Shown: positions 1-11,892 of the stretch, piece by piece | Layout: each line of letters begins with the position of its first letter | Numbering within the stretch: position 1 is the first letter of the stretch | Source: Amyloporia xantha | Lineage: Eukaryota; Basidiomycota; Agaricomycetes; Polyporales; Adustoporiaceae | NCBI GenBank assembly: GCA_036971615.1 | Contig: JAYKKR010000005.1 | Location: 868,001 to 932,000 of the forward strand | Reading direction: 5' to 3' | DNA: 64,000 nt | Position numbers and translations under genes: made by a program | The notes under the pieces: generated by a model | Told to the model about the DNA's origin: nothing | What the model saw: only the letters and a program-made list of their open reading frames with translations | Database searches by the model: none

Positions 1-289
1 CACGCTCATTTTAGACGTTCTGAATTGGGTGACACCCTGGCAATCGAAGAGGTAAGCCCATATGCTGCCCACCGTTTGACGTATAGCACGATTGACCGAT
101 CGACTGGGCACCCCTCGATCCCTCAGTTGAACATGCCAGCCGCACCACGGGCCGCGCCCGCTCCTTCTCCCCCTCTCTACCTTATATTCGCGACCTCCAG
201 CTTCTTCCTCTTCGCCGCCTTCCTCTACATACGCCCCTACATCGCTGCCAGCGTCTCTCCTTACAGGATCGTTCGCGACCCCTACCAGC
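1..289. other. upstream region of the GH16 gene
   Basis: No gene is supported here. Bases about 165-250 form a pyrimidine-rich stretch directly before the GH16 start codon, a common feature of promoters and 5' leaders in filamentous fungi. A frame stays open across 25-345, but it lacks family features and overlaps the GH16 signal peptide in another frame. Confidence 0.4.
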
Positions 290-1661
290 ATGCGTACTGG
301 CTATACTCTTCTCTCTCTCTTGTTGGTCCTCATTCCTACCGCTAGGGCCCAATTTGCCTTGGCAGACCAGTACTTTGGCTACGACTTCTTTGACACATGG
401 ACATGGGAGACCATCGACGACCCCACTAACGGCCGTGTAAACTACACTGACCAGGCCTTCGCGAGGAGCACCGGCTTGTCATATGGTGCGTGCCTTGATC
501 TTCAGCTCTGCGCGCACGCTGAAGCTGGTTTCTGCTCAGTCACGCCGACGTCGTTCGTTATGCGTGCCGACGACACGAACATTGTCCCGGCAAACGCGCG
601 AGGCAGAAACAGTGTTCGGATCGTGTCGAACAAGCAGTACAGTGATTCTGTCACCGTGTTGGACGTGCAACATATGCCGGAGGGCTGTAGCACGTGGCCG
701 GCATTCTGGTCACTCAGTGCTACAGGACCATGGCCAGCAGGAGGAGAAATCGATATTATCGAGGGTGAGTATTGCCGTGTAACAACTCGTGTCGCGTCCA
801 TTGTATATCTTACTGGGTGGTGGCATCACGGACTGCGATGTTTACGTCTTCTGTGATTGATCTTGCTGACGCGCATTGTCTGCAGGTGTCAATGAAGACA
901 CGGCAAACCTCATGTCTCTTCACACGACTGCTAACTGCACAATGCCACAGCAGCGAGTCGAAACAGGGTTTGTTCTGGTCACAACCTCTGTTACCCTGCC
1001 TAACAGTTGACATCAGGACGGTCTCCTCGACGAATTGTAACGCGGCAGTGAACTATAACCAGGGTTGCGGCGTATCTGGCGCCACTGGATCTTACGGCGC
1101 GCCGTTCAACGCAGGTGGCGGGGGCTGGTACGTGATGGCGCGGACGGCACAAGACGGTATTCGCGTCTGGTTCTGGGCGCGCAGCAACCCGAGCGTTCCT
1201 CCCGAAATCCGTTACCCACCTGCGTTAGGTGTTTTGGGCACGACGATCTCCCCGAATCCGACGTGGGGCGAGCCCGTCGCGGAGTTCCCCATGGGGCCGT
1301 CTTGCGACTATGCGACGCACTTCAACGCACATCAGTTCGTGTTTGATCTGACATTCTGCGTGAGTGTGCTTTCAGCGTTCTGTCCTCGTCTTGATTGCCT
1401 ACTGACGGGCGTATTGCCAATAGGGCGATTGGGCGGGTAACGACTATACCACGACTGGGTGCAGTGGGAATTGTGTTGATTGTGGGTGGTGTTCATTCTG
1501 TGTAAACGGATTGGCTAACGCGTTTATTCTTCCAACCAGTTGTCAATAACAACCCGCAAGCTTTCACGGAGGCCTATTGGGAGGTCAACTCGCTCCGCAT
1601 GTACACTCTCATCGAATCGCCGTATAGCACGCCTTATACTCCGTACTCGAGCAGTCCGTGA
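290..1661 (+). CDS. secreted GH16 endo-1,3(4)-beta-glucanase (laminarinase type)
   Basis: Six exons (290-485, 540-764, 886-967, 1017-1359, 1424-1481, 1540-1661) give 341 residues, the usual size of basidiomycete laminarinases such as Phanerochaete Lam16A. The start is the ATG opening a signal peptide (hydrophobic LLSLLLVLIP, likely cleavage after ARA). The mature part is one GH16 domain. The catalytic motif EIDIIE, with the nucleophile and acid/base glutamates, spans the end of exon 2, followed by the typical VNEDTANLMSLHTTANC stretch. Near the C-terminus are the family motifs FCGDWAG and CVDFVNNNP. The protein should be secreted and cleave beta-1,3/1,6 or mixed-linked glucans of fungal walls or plant matter. 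Introns are 49 to 121 bases; the first is a multiple of three without a stop, so only homology shows it. No cellulose-binding module or GPI signal is seen. Confidence 0.93.
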
Positions 1662-2427
1662 GCGACAAGACTGCGAAATTGTTGTATTACTGGATATCAT
1701 GTATCGATACCATGTATGTATTCTACGACACAGTACTACCATTTCTGTCGTTACTACCAGAAAACACGCGATAAATGATACGATTCAAGGCTAGATGGGA
1801 AGGCGACTTATTTCGTACTGCAAAGATGACTATGACTTGAAACAAACAGACTATATTCGCGGTCCTTAGGTATTCAAATTCGAATGCTCGAGTTGAATTG
1901 CTCGTAAGGGGCTGTAAGGGGAAGTTTGATGATAAGCGCCGAAAAGCGGATCAAAAGTCACGGAGGCTATAATATATATGGACGTCGATCCCGACTACGC
2001 TTCCCAAATCATACCGTGTTGGCACAAGCAAGTCAGAATGGATATCGTCATCAATTTTGCGGATGTAATTCTTCTGCGGACCTCACAGCTTTGCCCTTGA
2101 TAAAAGGTCCTGCTTTGCTTGGCGTCATAAACTGGCCAAAGCTTGCGCTATTCTGTTGACGCTATGACCGATGGCGATGCCCTGTTTCTGTGTATCACAT
2201 GGAAACTATTGTTCTAGAGCGGCACCTCATGCAGAGTGAACCAAGCAGCGACGATGTTGTTTATGGTATGTTCGATTTGGATGACTGAACTCTAATACGC
2301 GCATGGGCCCCCGACGCGTGTTGTTTGTTTCGAACAACAACCACCGCCCCAAGCTACGGCAACATATATTCCTATAATACAGCCCCATATTTTTCTAATC
2401 CGCACTCATTTCCACCACACCTCCACC
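1662..2427. other. intergenic region
   Basis: No gene is supported. The longest frame (1926-2159, 77 codons) has no recognisable features. An ACGCGT hexamer lies at 2313-2318, about 110 bases before the next start codon, and a TATA-like ACATATATTCC run follows near 2360. Confidence 0.4.
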
Positions 2428-5400
2428 ATGCTGTTGATCAGCATAGCTTGCAGGAGTGCTTTGGCACTCCTAGGCCTCCTTGCGCATCTGCAAGTTCACG
2501 ACCGCATCCGACCCATGCTTGACGATACCTGGTTAATCGAAGGCATCATACCTGCATTGACAGTCGTCTTGGACAGGGTCGTACAGAGGTACGTTTGTGT
2601 CCGGTGCATCAAGTTCGGTGATGAGACCTTTTTCTGCAGTTCCTTCTCCGTCCTCCCGTCCCCGACGAGCTGGCCACTTCTAGAGACAGCGAAGATTGCT
2701 TCTTCCTGCACGGACGTGGTCGTGATAGCACCAACCTCTCTCGCTGCGTATCCCACTCCCTCGACGTCGTTGTCCCTGGACGCCACGACGACCGCCACAG
2801 CTTCTGCTCCGGACCTGGCCCCGCGCCACACTTCCTTACCCACATTTTCCGATACACCTGCTAATTCCAATGTGGCGGTGGTCTACCGAGCGGTCCAGAT
2901 TCCAGATCATCTCACTACTCCATTGCTACCCCCAATTGACTTGATTCCCGTCGTCTGGTTCGTCGCTGTGACGGCCCTTGTGGTGACTGGTATCGGCCTT
3001 TTTATAGTCAAAAGCAGCTCTATCAAATTCGTTCCGATGCGACAAGAAAGGTTCGAGTTCGGTCAGTACGGCCTGGATAACTCTAACGCGTCGGCGTATG
3101 TGAGACAAATATATACTGTACGCTGCACCCTCACTCTGGCACCCACCATTACATTGACTTACATTGGACCCCCTGTAGTGGAATGCAGAGGATCCTGATA
3201 ACGGCCAATCAAGCGACTTCTTCTACATTGTCCTTGCCGGGTATAACTCCAGGCCAATGGAGTATTCTGCCCAAGACTCGCTCGAGGATTCAGACTCTGA
3301 TGAAGTTTTCGTGTACCCTGGTGCTCATATTGAGCCAGAGGATCCCTTGCACGAGGATCTTGAGGTTACGCCGGACACGCAGGTCATTTCCACCGCGAAG
3401 AGGCCAGCATTCACCATTCCATCAACCTCCAAGTCTCCCGTTGGCCTCGGCAGCGATACTCATGACGCATCTGACGAGTACAGTCCTTCGCAGGACGCCG
3501 AGTCTTCAGGTTCAATAAAGATAGTCATATCACGTTCACCGTCCAGTGATACCTCTTCGCAGGATTCACCTAGCTTGGCAGACACTTCGATCGAGGAGAT
3601 CTACTCGCCCAACACCATCATACAGTTACAAAATACATCGCTTGGATCCAGTTCCTCGGCGGTTTATGACGGTGCTTTCATCGATACACTGGGTATCAAC
3701 ATACCATCCCTGGATGATTCACCGATGATGGAGAGCGGGACTAGCCTAACCGGGCTCGGCGAGCCCTTCACTCTTCTACCGTATGATGGCAACTTTACGC
3801 TGTGCAGCGAGCAACCCTCGGTGAGTCCCCTCACCCCTCTTTCCGCGGGAACAGTTGGTTTATGCCTGGTATTATAGATAGCTGATGTTGACACAAGAAC
3901 GGTTCCGACCCAACCTCCTACCCCTTTGCTACGCTCTCGCCGTCTCAGTACCGATAAGAGTCGTGGCAAGAGATGTGCTAGTGCTGATCCTGCTTTCAGC
4001 CCCGGCATTTCACGCGAACGTAGCACAATGCTTTCGGATTGTCTATTCACTACAGAGCCAGAGCCTCTGATCAATTGTGAAAGAAACGATGTATCCGGAC
4101 GGTCCTTGGATGACGATTCCGACACATCCCCGGTGGTGGATACGCCTGCCCCGACACCATCCAAAGGCTTCGACTTTGCCTTTAGGCCGGACATGGTCAA
4201 CTTGGAAGCACCTCCGGTAGCACCGCGGCCACCGCATTGGCCCTCCGAATCCTCCCTGCCGTCGCATCGCATCCAGCCTCAAAATAATAACACATTCACC
4301 CACCGCCCAGCCCCCTACCAAAGACCGATGCCGCCACCTCAACCGGCATGGCCACGTAGTGCAGCTCCTGCCATGAACCCGACACGCGCCCCTGCAGCTC
4401 CTTTACCTCCGCCGGGCTCATTGCCTTACACGATCGGGCCCTTCGAATTTCCTGTGACGATGCCTGTCCTTCTTCCTCCTGGTGCTAGCATAGCGACTCA
4501 CATTCCGCCCTGTTTACCCCGGCCGCATCCACCACCGCAGCATCTACCTCGTCCTTTTGGTCAGCCTGTTCCACCTCTTGACCTCCCGACCCGTCCATCG
4601 GGAGCTCCGATGCATGCACCTCCTCCTCGTCCGTTTGGAGCTCCGATGCAAGCGCCTCCCCCTCGTCCATTAGGAACTCCGATGCATGCTCCTCCCTCTC
4701 ATCCCTCTGGACCTCCGATGCATGCGCCTCACCCTCGTCCGTTTGGAGCTCCGATGCAAGCCCCTCCCCCTCGTCCACTGGGTACTCCGATGCATGCGAT
4801 GCATGCGCCTCCCTCTCACCCGTCGGGAGCTCCGATGCATGTGCCTCCTCGTCCATTTGGAGCTCCGATGCAAGCGCCTCCCCCTCGTCCGTTGGGAACT
4901 CCGTGGCATGCGCCTCCCTCTCATCCGTCGGGAGCTCCGGTGCATGCGCCTCACCCTCGTCCATTTGGAGCTCCAATGCACACGCCTCCCTCTCATCCAT
5001 CTGGAACTCCGATGCATACACCTTCTCCTCGTCCTGCAGGGCTGTCTACTTCGATACATGCATCTGTGGACAACCCCTCGGGATTGTCCACATCGATGCA
5101 CGTGCCTCCCTCAATGCATGCGTCTTCGGTCTACTCTGATTTGTCCACGTCGATGCACGCCCCTTCTTCTCGTCCTTCAGAGCTGTCTACTTCAATGCAT
5201 GCGCCTTCGGCCCATCCGTCGGGTTTGTCCACATCGATGCACGCCCCTTCAGGTTTATTTACATCGATGCATGCGCCCTCTGTTCGATTTCCGGACTCGT
5301 CCGCATCAATGCACGCGCCTCCGGCTCAGAAGGATGGATTATTTGCTTCATTGCACGCTCCTTCGGTTCAATCTCCGAATGTGTCCGCATCAATGCATGC

Positions 5401-6202
5401 ACCTCAGTCTCAGTCATCAGGCCTATTCGGTTCAGTGCATGCGCCTTCGGACCTTTTCCCAGGCAGTTCTTTCGTACAATCTGCGCCACAACGTCTGTCG
5501 GGTTTGCATGGCCATGATCCCAATCGTGGACCACCTCCCGTACAATCAACTCTGCCTGCACAGGTGGCCTCAATGCCCAGCCCGGGGTTCATGTTTTCGT
5601 CTGCACCGTTTGCATCTCTTGCACAGCATGCAGGTACTTCGCGGCCGACTAGCGTGTCCTCTTTAGGTAGCTCAGAGCATGTATCGCCCATACAGTCGAA
5701 GCTTTCTCCGCTGGCCGCCCCGTTCCAATCGCAACGACCAACCATGGCTCCTAGAGTCATCTCAGACAATGAGCCCCTTGCCTCTTCACAGGGGTCAGCT
5801 CCCTCTGGTCATTGTCCCACACCTGTTCACGAATCCATCCCACTGGGAGCCAACGCTCTCTCGTCTATGGGGCAAGCGACAGAGTCGGCTCCCAGTGCCG
5901 CAGCTGGCGGGAACTTCAACCCCGAGCGTGCCCAGAGTATGCTGTCTGGCCATGAAATCTGGGGCACTGGTAGCAGGACGCTCAATGAAGGCGCAGTAAG
6001 TGAAGCTTATTTTGAAGTGACTTTCCTCGCTCATATATCGCTTATCCAGACCCCTGCGCACGACCCGTACGCGGACATTCTCGAAGGCTACGGCGGTATG
6101 CAGATCAGTCTATGTCCTTTCTCGCCGACTAATTGTATACATGCAGGATCTGGTGCCATGATGCCTCCAGTTCGTTCGTTGGCCCGGCAGCAATCCCTAT
6201 AA
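2428..6202 (+). CDS. single-pass membrane protein with long proline/histidine-rich tandem repeats
   Basis: Not recognised as a named family. Six exons (2428-2588, 2640-3099, 3179-3820, 3878-5995, 6050-6095, 6147-6202) give 1,160 residues. The ATG has a good context (CCACCATG) and opens a hydrophobic N-terminus, possibly a signal sequence. Residues about 55-150 are Ser/Thr/Pro-rich. A clear transmembrane helix lies near residues 155-178 (LIPVVWFVAVTALVV), followed by basic residues. After it comes an acidic, serine-rich region and then a proline-rich tail holding a tandem repeat (residues about 660-950). The layout suggests a type I plasma-membrane protein with a short O-glycosylated outer part and a long disordered cytoplasmic tail, perhaps a wall sensor or scaffold; that role is inference. 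The last two small exons are supported by phase and by good splice sites. The repeat makes all frames open, so exon 4 rests on frame continuity from both sides. Confidence 0.75.
4600..5460 (+). repeat. coding tandem repeat, 36-nt units with a 3-unit higher-order period, then 42-nt units
   Basis: From about 4600 to 5040, twelve-codon units of the form GAPMHAPPPRPF follow head to tail. They occur in an ordered trio: one ending in RPF, one (with MQ) in RPL, one (starting GTP) in SHPS. This gives a period near 108 bases for about three cycles, then breaks down. One unit carries a duplicated MHA. From about 5041 to 5460 a diverged series of about 14 codons (GLSTSMHAPS plus a variable part) continues. 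The DNA is full of ATGCATGC, a self-complementary alternating purine-pyrimidine octamer. Unit length divisible by three keeps other frames open on both strands. Confidence 0.85.
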
Positions 6203-6729
6203 GAATCGGGCCTAAATCCTAACCTATCTCCGTTCAGGACATCCATTTTCTTCCTTATCTGTGCATTATTCGGGACATTCGGGATATGTTTGATTTGTCT
6301 CATCTGTATTTGTATGTCGCATAGAATCAGCTGTATCTTCTCTATCACTTGTCATGCCTCCACGTTACGTTCCGTTCTATTTTGGCCGTCTTTTATCCTT
6401 GATCACGTCTGTATTCTACATTCCTAGCTCATCGCCGTAGCACAATCTCTCTCACATTGTCCCTGCATCACCACATATCTAATCTGTCTATCTCATCCAT
6501 TACTGCTCTCGTCGCAAGGCCAACTTGAGAATGAATTAAAAACCGACAATGTGTGTGATGTCGAGTAGCTGCAACACAAGGCTTACATCTTCTCAAGAAT
6601 TTATGTCAAGCTTTCTTGTGTAGCGACCGTTGTGTAGATATTAGGACGGGAGATGAATATTGAATTATGACGTCGATAGATAGCATTTGTCTGCAAAGCA
6701 GAGCAAACAATGTATCGTACTAAATCGTA
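6203..6729. other. convergent intergenic region
   Basis: Lies between the stop codons of the repeat-bearing membrane protein and the PPR gene. It should hold both 3' untranslated regions. No gene or notable repeat is seen. Confidence 0.4.
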
Positions 6730-8743
6730 CTAGAGGGGGCGTTTATCCCTCTGCGCAACAGCGCTCTGTGCAAGTACCTCTATGCCCTCCGCGACGTCGT
6801 CTGCAGACTTAAGGAAGTCCCGCCGCTTCCATTCTTTCCTTTTAGATGATGCAGGATTTTGTGTGGACCGTCCCTCCACCGAGTCATGCTGCCCACCAGA
6901 ATCGATGAAGGCTTGCAACCTTAGCGACACGGGTAATTCGTATTCTGTCATCTCCTCTATCGCAATCTTATATCGCGTGTCGCCGACCTGGACGCATTTC
7001 CGAATGATGGCTTCGTAGATAGATAGCGGCGGTGTGTATCCTTCGGCCTTCATTTCCTCCAGGTAGAAGAAAGCGTCTTCGTAATTAGCCTGCGTGAGAC
7101 AAAGGACCACCAGTCGTTCGTATGTCCGGACATCGGGCTTGAGATTCGATTTCTTCATTTCAGAGAGTAGGCGATCGCCAAGCTCTCTGTGATGGGCAGT
7201 GATACATCCAGACAATAGAAGGTTATAGGTGTCGGTGTTTGGAGTGACCCCAAGGTCGCCGGATGCCTGGTATGTTCCGACTGCGCGCTGCAGGTCACCA
7301 AGAGCGACAGACGCCTGGATGATCACATTCAAGGCCGTGACATCAATGGTCTTACCCTCTTGCCGCAGCGCCTCCAAATGGGTCCAGGCAGCGTCGATCG
7401 CGTCGGCGTCATTGACAATTGCTTTGTATATTGGATGCGCTGTTTCGGCGACAGGGTTAATGTTGTGACTGCGAATGAAGTCCAACATAGCCAAAGCTTC
7501 CTTGATCCTATGATCCTTGCAAAGCGCTTCGATCACGGGGGCGAAATGGTGCTCCTGCCATGTAGTACCGATACGGCCGAGGACATGCATGACATCAAGA
7601 CTGAGCCCGGATAATCCGTGACGGCCGGCGGTGTGCAAGACTTGCATACAGCAACCTTCGTCAGGCGTGATATTGAGCTCGTGCACGACCTTCCTCCAGG
7701 TCCTAAGGACACCTTCCTCCTGTACAAGGTCGTCAGCGGGTGAGGCCGTTGGTCCAAAGCGTCTACTTGACTCACAAATAGGGCCTCGGAACACGAGATC
7801 AGGCATTCCACCCATACAGTACCATCCAAATGTCGTGCGGAACCCTGTTCAAACCCTTCCGCCAGGTCCAATGCAAGACGCGGAAATCCCATTCTACTTG
7901 CTGCAATAATGATACTCCGCGCTGTTGTCAAGGTCGGCGACAAACCTCGTGAGCCCATTTCCGAAAGGTACTGCAGAGCGAGCTCAATATTGTCCGTATC
8001 GGCATACCGACTGATGATAATTTCGTACGTCTTCTCGTCTGGAGTGATATCGAATCGTCTCATAGAGTCGAGCATCTCCCACATGTTGACAGTTGGAAGA
8101 TGACTTATGGCCTATCCGGAGTTTCATGATGAGTGAGCGAGCGATCGGGGCGCGTGAAAGCGCGCAAGGGACTTCACCTCACATGAATGAGATGATGGAA
8201 CATCGAGCGAGTTGGATGCAGCCCCAGTAGAAGCATGTCTTCGAACGCGGCGCGTGCTTCGAGATGATGACCATCTATCGCACAAGCCTCCAGGATATAG
8301 GCATAAGTTGTGAGATCGGGCCTGACACCCTCATCTTTCATCTGCTTGCACTTTAGTAGGGCAGCGCGGGTGAATTTTCGGCTGACCAGCCTGGCGAGAT
8401 CCATGTTATATCGTGCAAGAGGTGTCTTGGCAGCGGCTCCACGAGGGCGGTGATGGTCGGGCAGAACGAGATACTCTTCCTGTCGCATCCTATGACCCTC
8501 GCCCCTCTCTTGTCCAAACAATTTGGGCTTTGCGACTGCCTGGGCCGTCGAGGCACATCTGTGCTGGCGCGGAGGGCATTCTAGGCGCAGAGTTACATCC
8601 ATTAGGAACTAGTTGGCAGAAAACAGACTACAGCACTTACTGGTAAAGCTGAGGAGTGCAGGTGCACTGCATGTGTCTACGACCGCGTGCGCTATGCGAC
8701 CTTGAGCTACCTTGAGCACATTTCGAGACGAGGATGCTAGCAT
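6730..8743 (-). CDS. pentatricopeptide repeat protein, probably mitochondrial
   Basis: Four exons on the minus strand (8743-8641, 8580-8183, 8111-7776, 7719-6730) give 608 residues. The start at 8743 is preferred over an internal ATG at 8602, because its spliced N-terminus (MLASSSRNVLKVAQGRIAH) is Arg/Ser/Ala-rich without acidic residues, as in a mitochondrial presequence. The body shows repeated helix pairs typical of degenerate PPR units, such as TYAYILEACAIDGHHLEARA, TYEIIISRYADTDNIELAL, TYNLLLSGCITAHHRELG and TYERLVVLCLTQANYEDAF, each followed by a G(V/L/Y)xP element. PPR proteins bind RNA; in fungi most act in maturation, stability or translation of mitochondrial transcripts. The target cannot be told. 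The last 60 residues are Lys/Arg-rich and low in complexity. Convergent with the gene on its left and divergent from RAD21. Confidence 0.85.
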
Positions 8744-9037
8744 GGCTCAGCCAGCAGCAAGGAAGAGCTGTCGCAGGACGAAAATGCCAGACTGTCACAT
8801 GTCGCGACGACGTGCCTGAGTCTGAATTAACCGCCATGCGATTCAGGCGCCGATAGATAGGGGCGTTGAGAACGTCGCGTCTATCGACGTGTCGGAGCTT
8901 GGATATTCAGACTGGGCACGAGTCTGTTCATAGTGTGTCCTGTCTCGAACCGCGACACTGTCGTTACGCGATACCCTTCTCTCGACGGCCACAGTCGCGA
9001 CCGAGCGTGTTTTCTCCTTCTTGGATACCCCTATATC
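8744..9037. promoter_or_regulatory. divergent promoter, PPR gene / RAD21
   Basis: Less than 300 bases separate the two start codons, so the promoters overlap. An ACGCGA site lies near 8966 on the RAD21 side. A pyrimidine-rich stretch runs from about 9007 up to the RAD21 start codon. Confidence 0.45.
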
Positions 9038-11472
9038 ATGGTAAGTACGTGCGCGCAATGTACAGATGAAACAGAGGCTGATATGCCACGCGCAGTTCTA
9101 TTCCGAAGCGATTCTATCCCGCCGTGGGCCGCTTGCGAAAGTATGGCTCGCCGCACACATGGAGCGGAAGCTCTCGAAAACACAGACCCTTCAGACCGAT
9201 ATTGAGCAGTCAGTCGGTGAGCATCAGTGTCATCACTCTTGCATATCAAGTGCAAGCTCACTAATATCCTCCAGATGCCATCATGGGTCAGGAGGTTGAA
9301 GTTATGGCCCTAAGATTGAGCGGTCAACTACTTCTTGGCGTTGTACGAATATACAGCCGTAAAGCAAAATACCTCTTGGACGATTGCAATGAAGCGTTGC
9401 TCAAAATCAAGATGGTGCGACGTCCGTTATAACATGCTCCTTGTGCATTACTCATGTGGCGACTACAGGCTTTCCGACCGGGTCTAGTCGATATGACAGA
9501 GGATCAACTAGCTGTCAATCGTAATGCTATCACACTGCAAGGGAACATTTTTGATCTGGATGCTCTTTTGCCTGATATCAATTGGTACGCCGCGGCGCGC
9601 ACAGGCAAAATCCACTGACCCTCACATGCCCGCTAGGGATATGGACTTTGAGGACCGACCAATTCAACCCGGAGGACAACACATTGCTAGAGCTGCCGAT
9701 ATCACACTAGCGACTGCAGACGATTTTCAGTTCGACCTTGACGACCCGGGCTACGGCTTTGACCTTGGGCCATCAGATGGTATTGGCTCACAAGACTATG
9801 ACCCACTAGGGATCGACTTCGGCGAAGGCCCTGTTAGCGTCCACGATAACGAGTCCCGCATCGAAGATGATAGCATGAGCATTGAAGTCGGGCGAGACGC
9901 TGCAGCGCTGAGGGATCCCCGAGAGTCTTTGGATTCACATCTTCTGGGGAGACATAGTGTAGGCGGAGACCTGGATCTACTCTCCATTCGCAGCAGGGAA
10001 CAATCGGAGCACCCTTTCCGCGACGACATGGACTTCGATTTCGGACCAGATATAGGTGAACTTGACATCGGCATCAGTTTTGAACCTATGAGCGACCACG
10101 CGCCAACGCCTCGTACCCCTCGATTGACCCCTTCACGAGCATGTTAGTGACCCCAACACCCTGATTTATATCGTTTTAATCTCTGATCATTTTGCAGCGT
10201 CACCGTTAACAGAACCTCCGCAAACGCCACCTCCAGAAGTAGAGCTGACACCCAGGGTCGATGTACAGGAAGGCAAAGCAAAAAAGAAAAAAGAAAAGAA
10301 ACAGATCATTGATACTGTGACTGAGCTTGCCAATGGCCCTGGTGCAAGAATGGGTCGTGGGCGCAATGCAGGACTCGGCTCGCAGGTGACAACAGACGTG
10401 AGTGGAATTGTCACTGAGAACCATTATCTCCCCCGTTCGCCGGTCGTCATACGTCTCCTCGAAATCCGTGCAGACCCAATTGCACACTTCCTCCCCACCA
10501 AAGCAACACCTGCTGGCACGTTCTTTTCTGCTGCGCCCCCGGGGCTCACGCCGGAGCTTGCGGAATTGTTCATGCGACCAGTGCAAAATTTAGCAGCACC
10601 TAAACGTCGTATAGAGTCGGCAGATAAGCCTCCTAGCAAGAAGCCCAGATTGGAGGGTAGCGTCGTGGGGGATGACGAAGTGGAGCAAGTGCGACGTGCA
10701 ACAAGTATGGCCCCCAGTTTGGCTTTCGGCAGTGACGTTCTAGGCCGCGGTAGTGTCCCCCCAGATATCGAGTTCGGCGACAACACTGGTGGACTTGATG
10801 ACTTCCAACTCCCAGAGTTTGAAATGGCACCTGGCGAGGTGATGGATCTGGAACGCGCTCGCTCAAAGTCCATTGCGCCATCCGTGCTCAGTCGCTTGAC
10901 AACGCCTCCAGCAGACGAAGTACCTATGGAGGAAGGGGAAGAGTCATATGCGGATATGCCGTGTCCCATTGCAACTTTTGATGACCGTGTGTCACCAAGT
11001 CAAAGCAGCGAAAGTGCAGCAGACTCGAGTGATGACGGGAAGGGCTACAGCAAGAATACAGTCAAGGCTTTGGCTATCATCCGCAGAGAATTGCAGCCTA
11101 CGGTCGAGGTACGAGAGAAAACGATGAGCTTCAAGAAAATGTCACAAAAGGTGTGCAGTGTTGCCTCATGGCGTATCTTGTGTACGACTAACGACGTATT
11201 TGACTCAGGCGACCCGCCGGGCAGCATCTTCATTCTTCTTCGAGTTGCTAGTTCTGGGCACGCGAGACTGCGTCAAGCTGTCACAAGATGCTCCATTCGA
11301 GAACATCGAGATACGCGCCAAGGAAAAACTATGGGAACGTCAGCGACACAGCTCGGTGGCACCGTCCCTTGCGTCGCCCTTGCGGCAGGGATCAATGGCA
11401 CCCTCGGCTGCCGCTTCACCCCGGCGACAAGCATCTGTTGCACCGTCTATTGCCTCTGCGTTTGGACTATGA
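9038..11472 (+). CDS. RAD21: cohesin kleisin subunit RAD21/SCC1/MCD1
   Basis: Seven exons (9038-9040, 9096-9216, 9275-9414, 9469-9584, 9637-10142, 10198-11150, 11209-11472) give 700 residues. Exon 1 codes only for the start methionine. Splicing yields the kleisin N-terminus [20 protein letters not shown], which binds the SMC3 neck; the first 100 residues match Rad21/Rec8 N-terminal domains. The middle is acidic and disordered, as in other kleisins, with several ExxR sequences that could serve as separase sites. Near residue 600-655 the winged helix that binds the SMC1 head is seen ([20 protein letters not shown] ... VKLSQDAPF). Unusually, about 40 more residues follow, with SVAPS/SMAPS repeats. 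The protein closes the cohesin ring in the nucleus and is cut by separase at anaphase. The mitotic paralogue fits better than Rec8, judging by the N-terminus. Confidence 0.95.
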
Positions 11473-11780
11473 TTGCATCTGATTTTGCTATCTTCTCTCG
11501 ATATTGTTTCTCTATTTTGGTTAGTGCGAGATAACGCCATTTACGATTCGACCTCGACGTATATATCATGACGATTCTGTATAATTTCTTAGTTTTGTCG
11601 TCGATCCATGATGATTATCGTTATGTTACTTTGCTGTGGTGTGAATTTGTATCTTGTAGTCTCTAACTCTGTTTCGGCAATGTGTCATTTCTGCATGCGT
11701 GAATATTCGATGTCTTTGAGTAGAAATGTCGAAACAAATTCAAACTTACGTACAACTCCCACTTCCAAAGGTGCACCATC

Positions 11781-11808
11781 CACGTGACCGCGACGCGTGT
11801 GGACGCGT
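11781..11808. promoter_or_regulatory. CACGTG plus two ACGCGT boxes upstream of the HMMR-like gene
   Basis: CACGTG at 11781-11786 is followed by ACGCGT at 11793-11798 and 11803-11808, 85 to 112 bases before the start codon at 11893. ACGCGT is the MluI cell-cycle box bound by MBF-type factors in fungi; CACGTG is a bHLH site. Binding is inferred. The rest of 11473-11892 is the RAD21 3' region and shows nothing else. Confidence 0.5.
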
Positions 11809-11892
11809 TCTTTCAGTGTTGAACTGACTGGATTCTAGTCTATCAGCAACATTCACACCAAGTCGTACAGCACATCAGGCTTGTAAAGGAAT

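Noticed and set aside
4485..5021. Antisense frame of 178 codons with Asp/Glu/His-rich repeats
   Set aside because: It is a mirror of the 36-base coding repeat; a unit divisible by three leaves several frames open. Sense exons on both sides fix the real frame.
4600..5460. CRISPR-like array of regular repeats
   Set aside because: There are no unique spacers, the units are coding and this is eukaryotic DNA.
8560..8602. PPR start at the ATG at 8602
   Set aside because: An upstream exon with a proper intron supplies a mitochondrial presequence and joins in phase.
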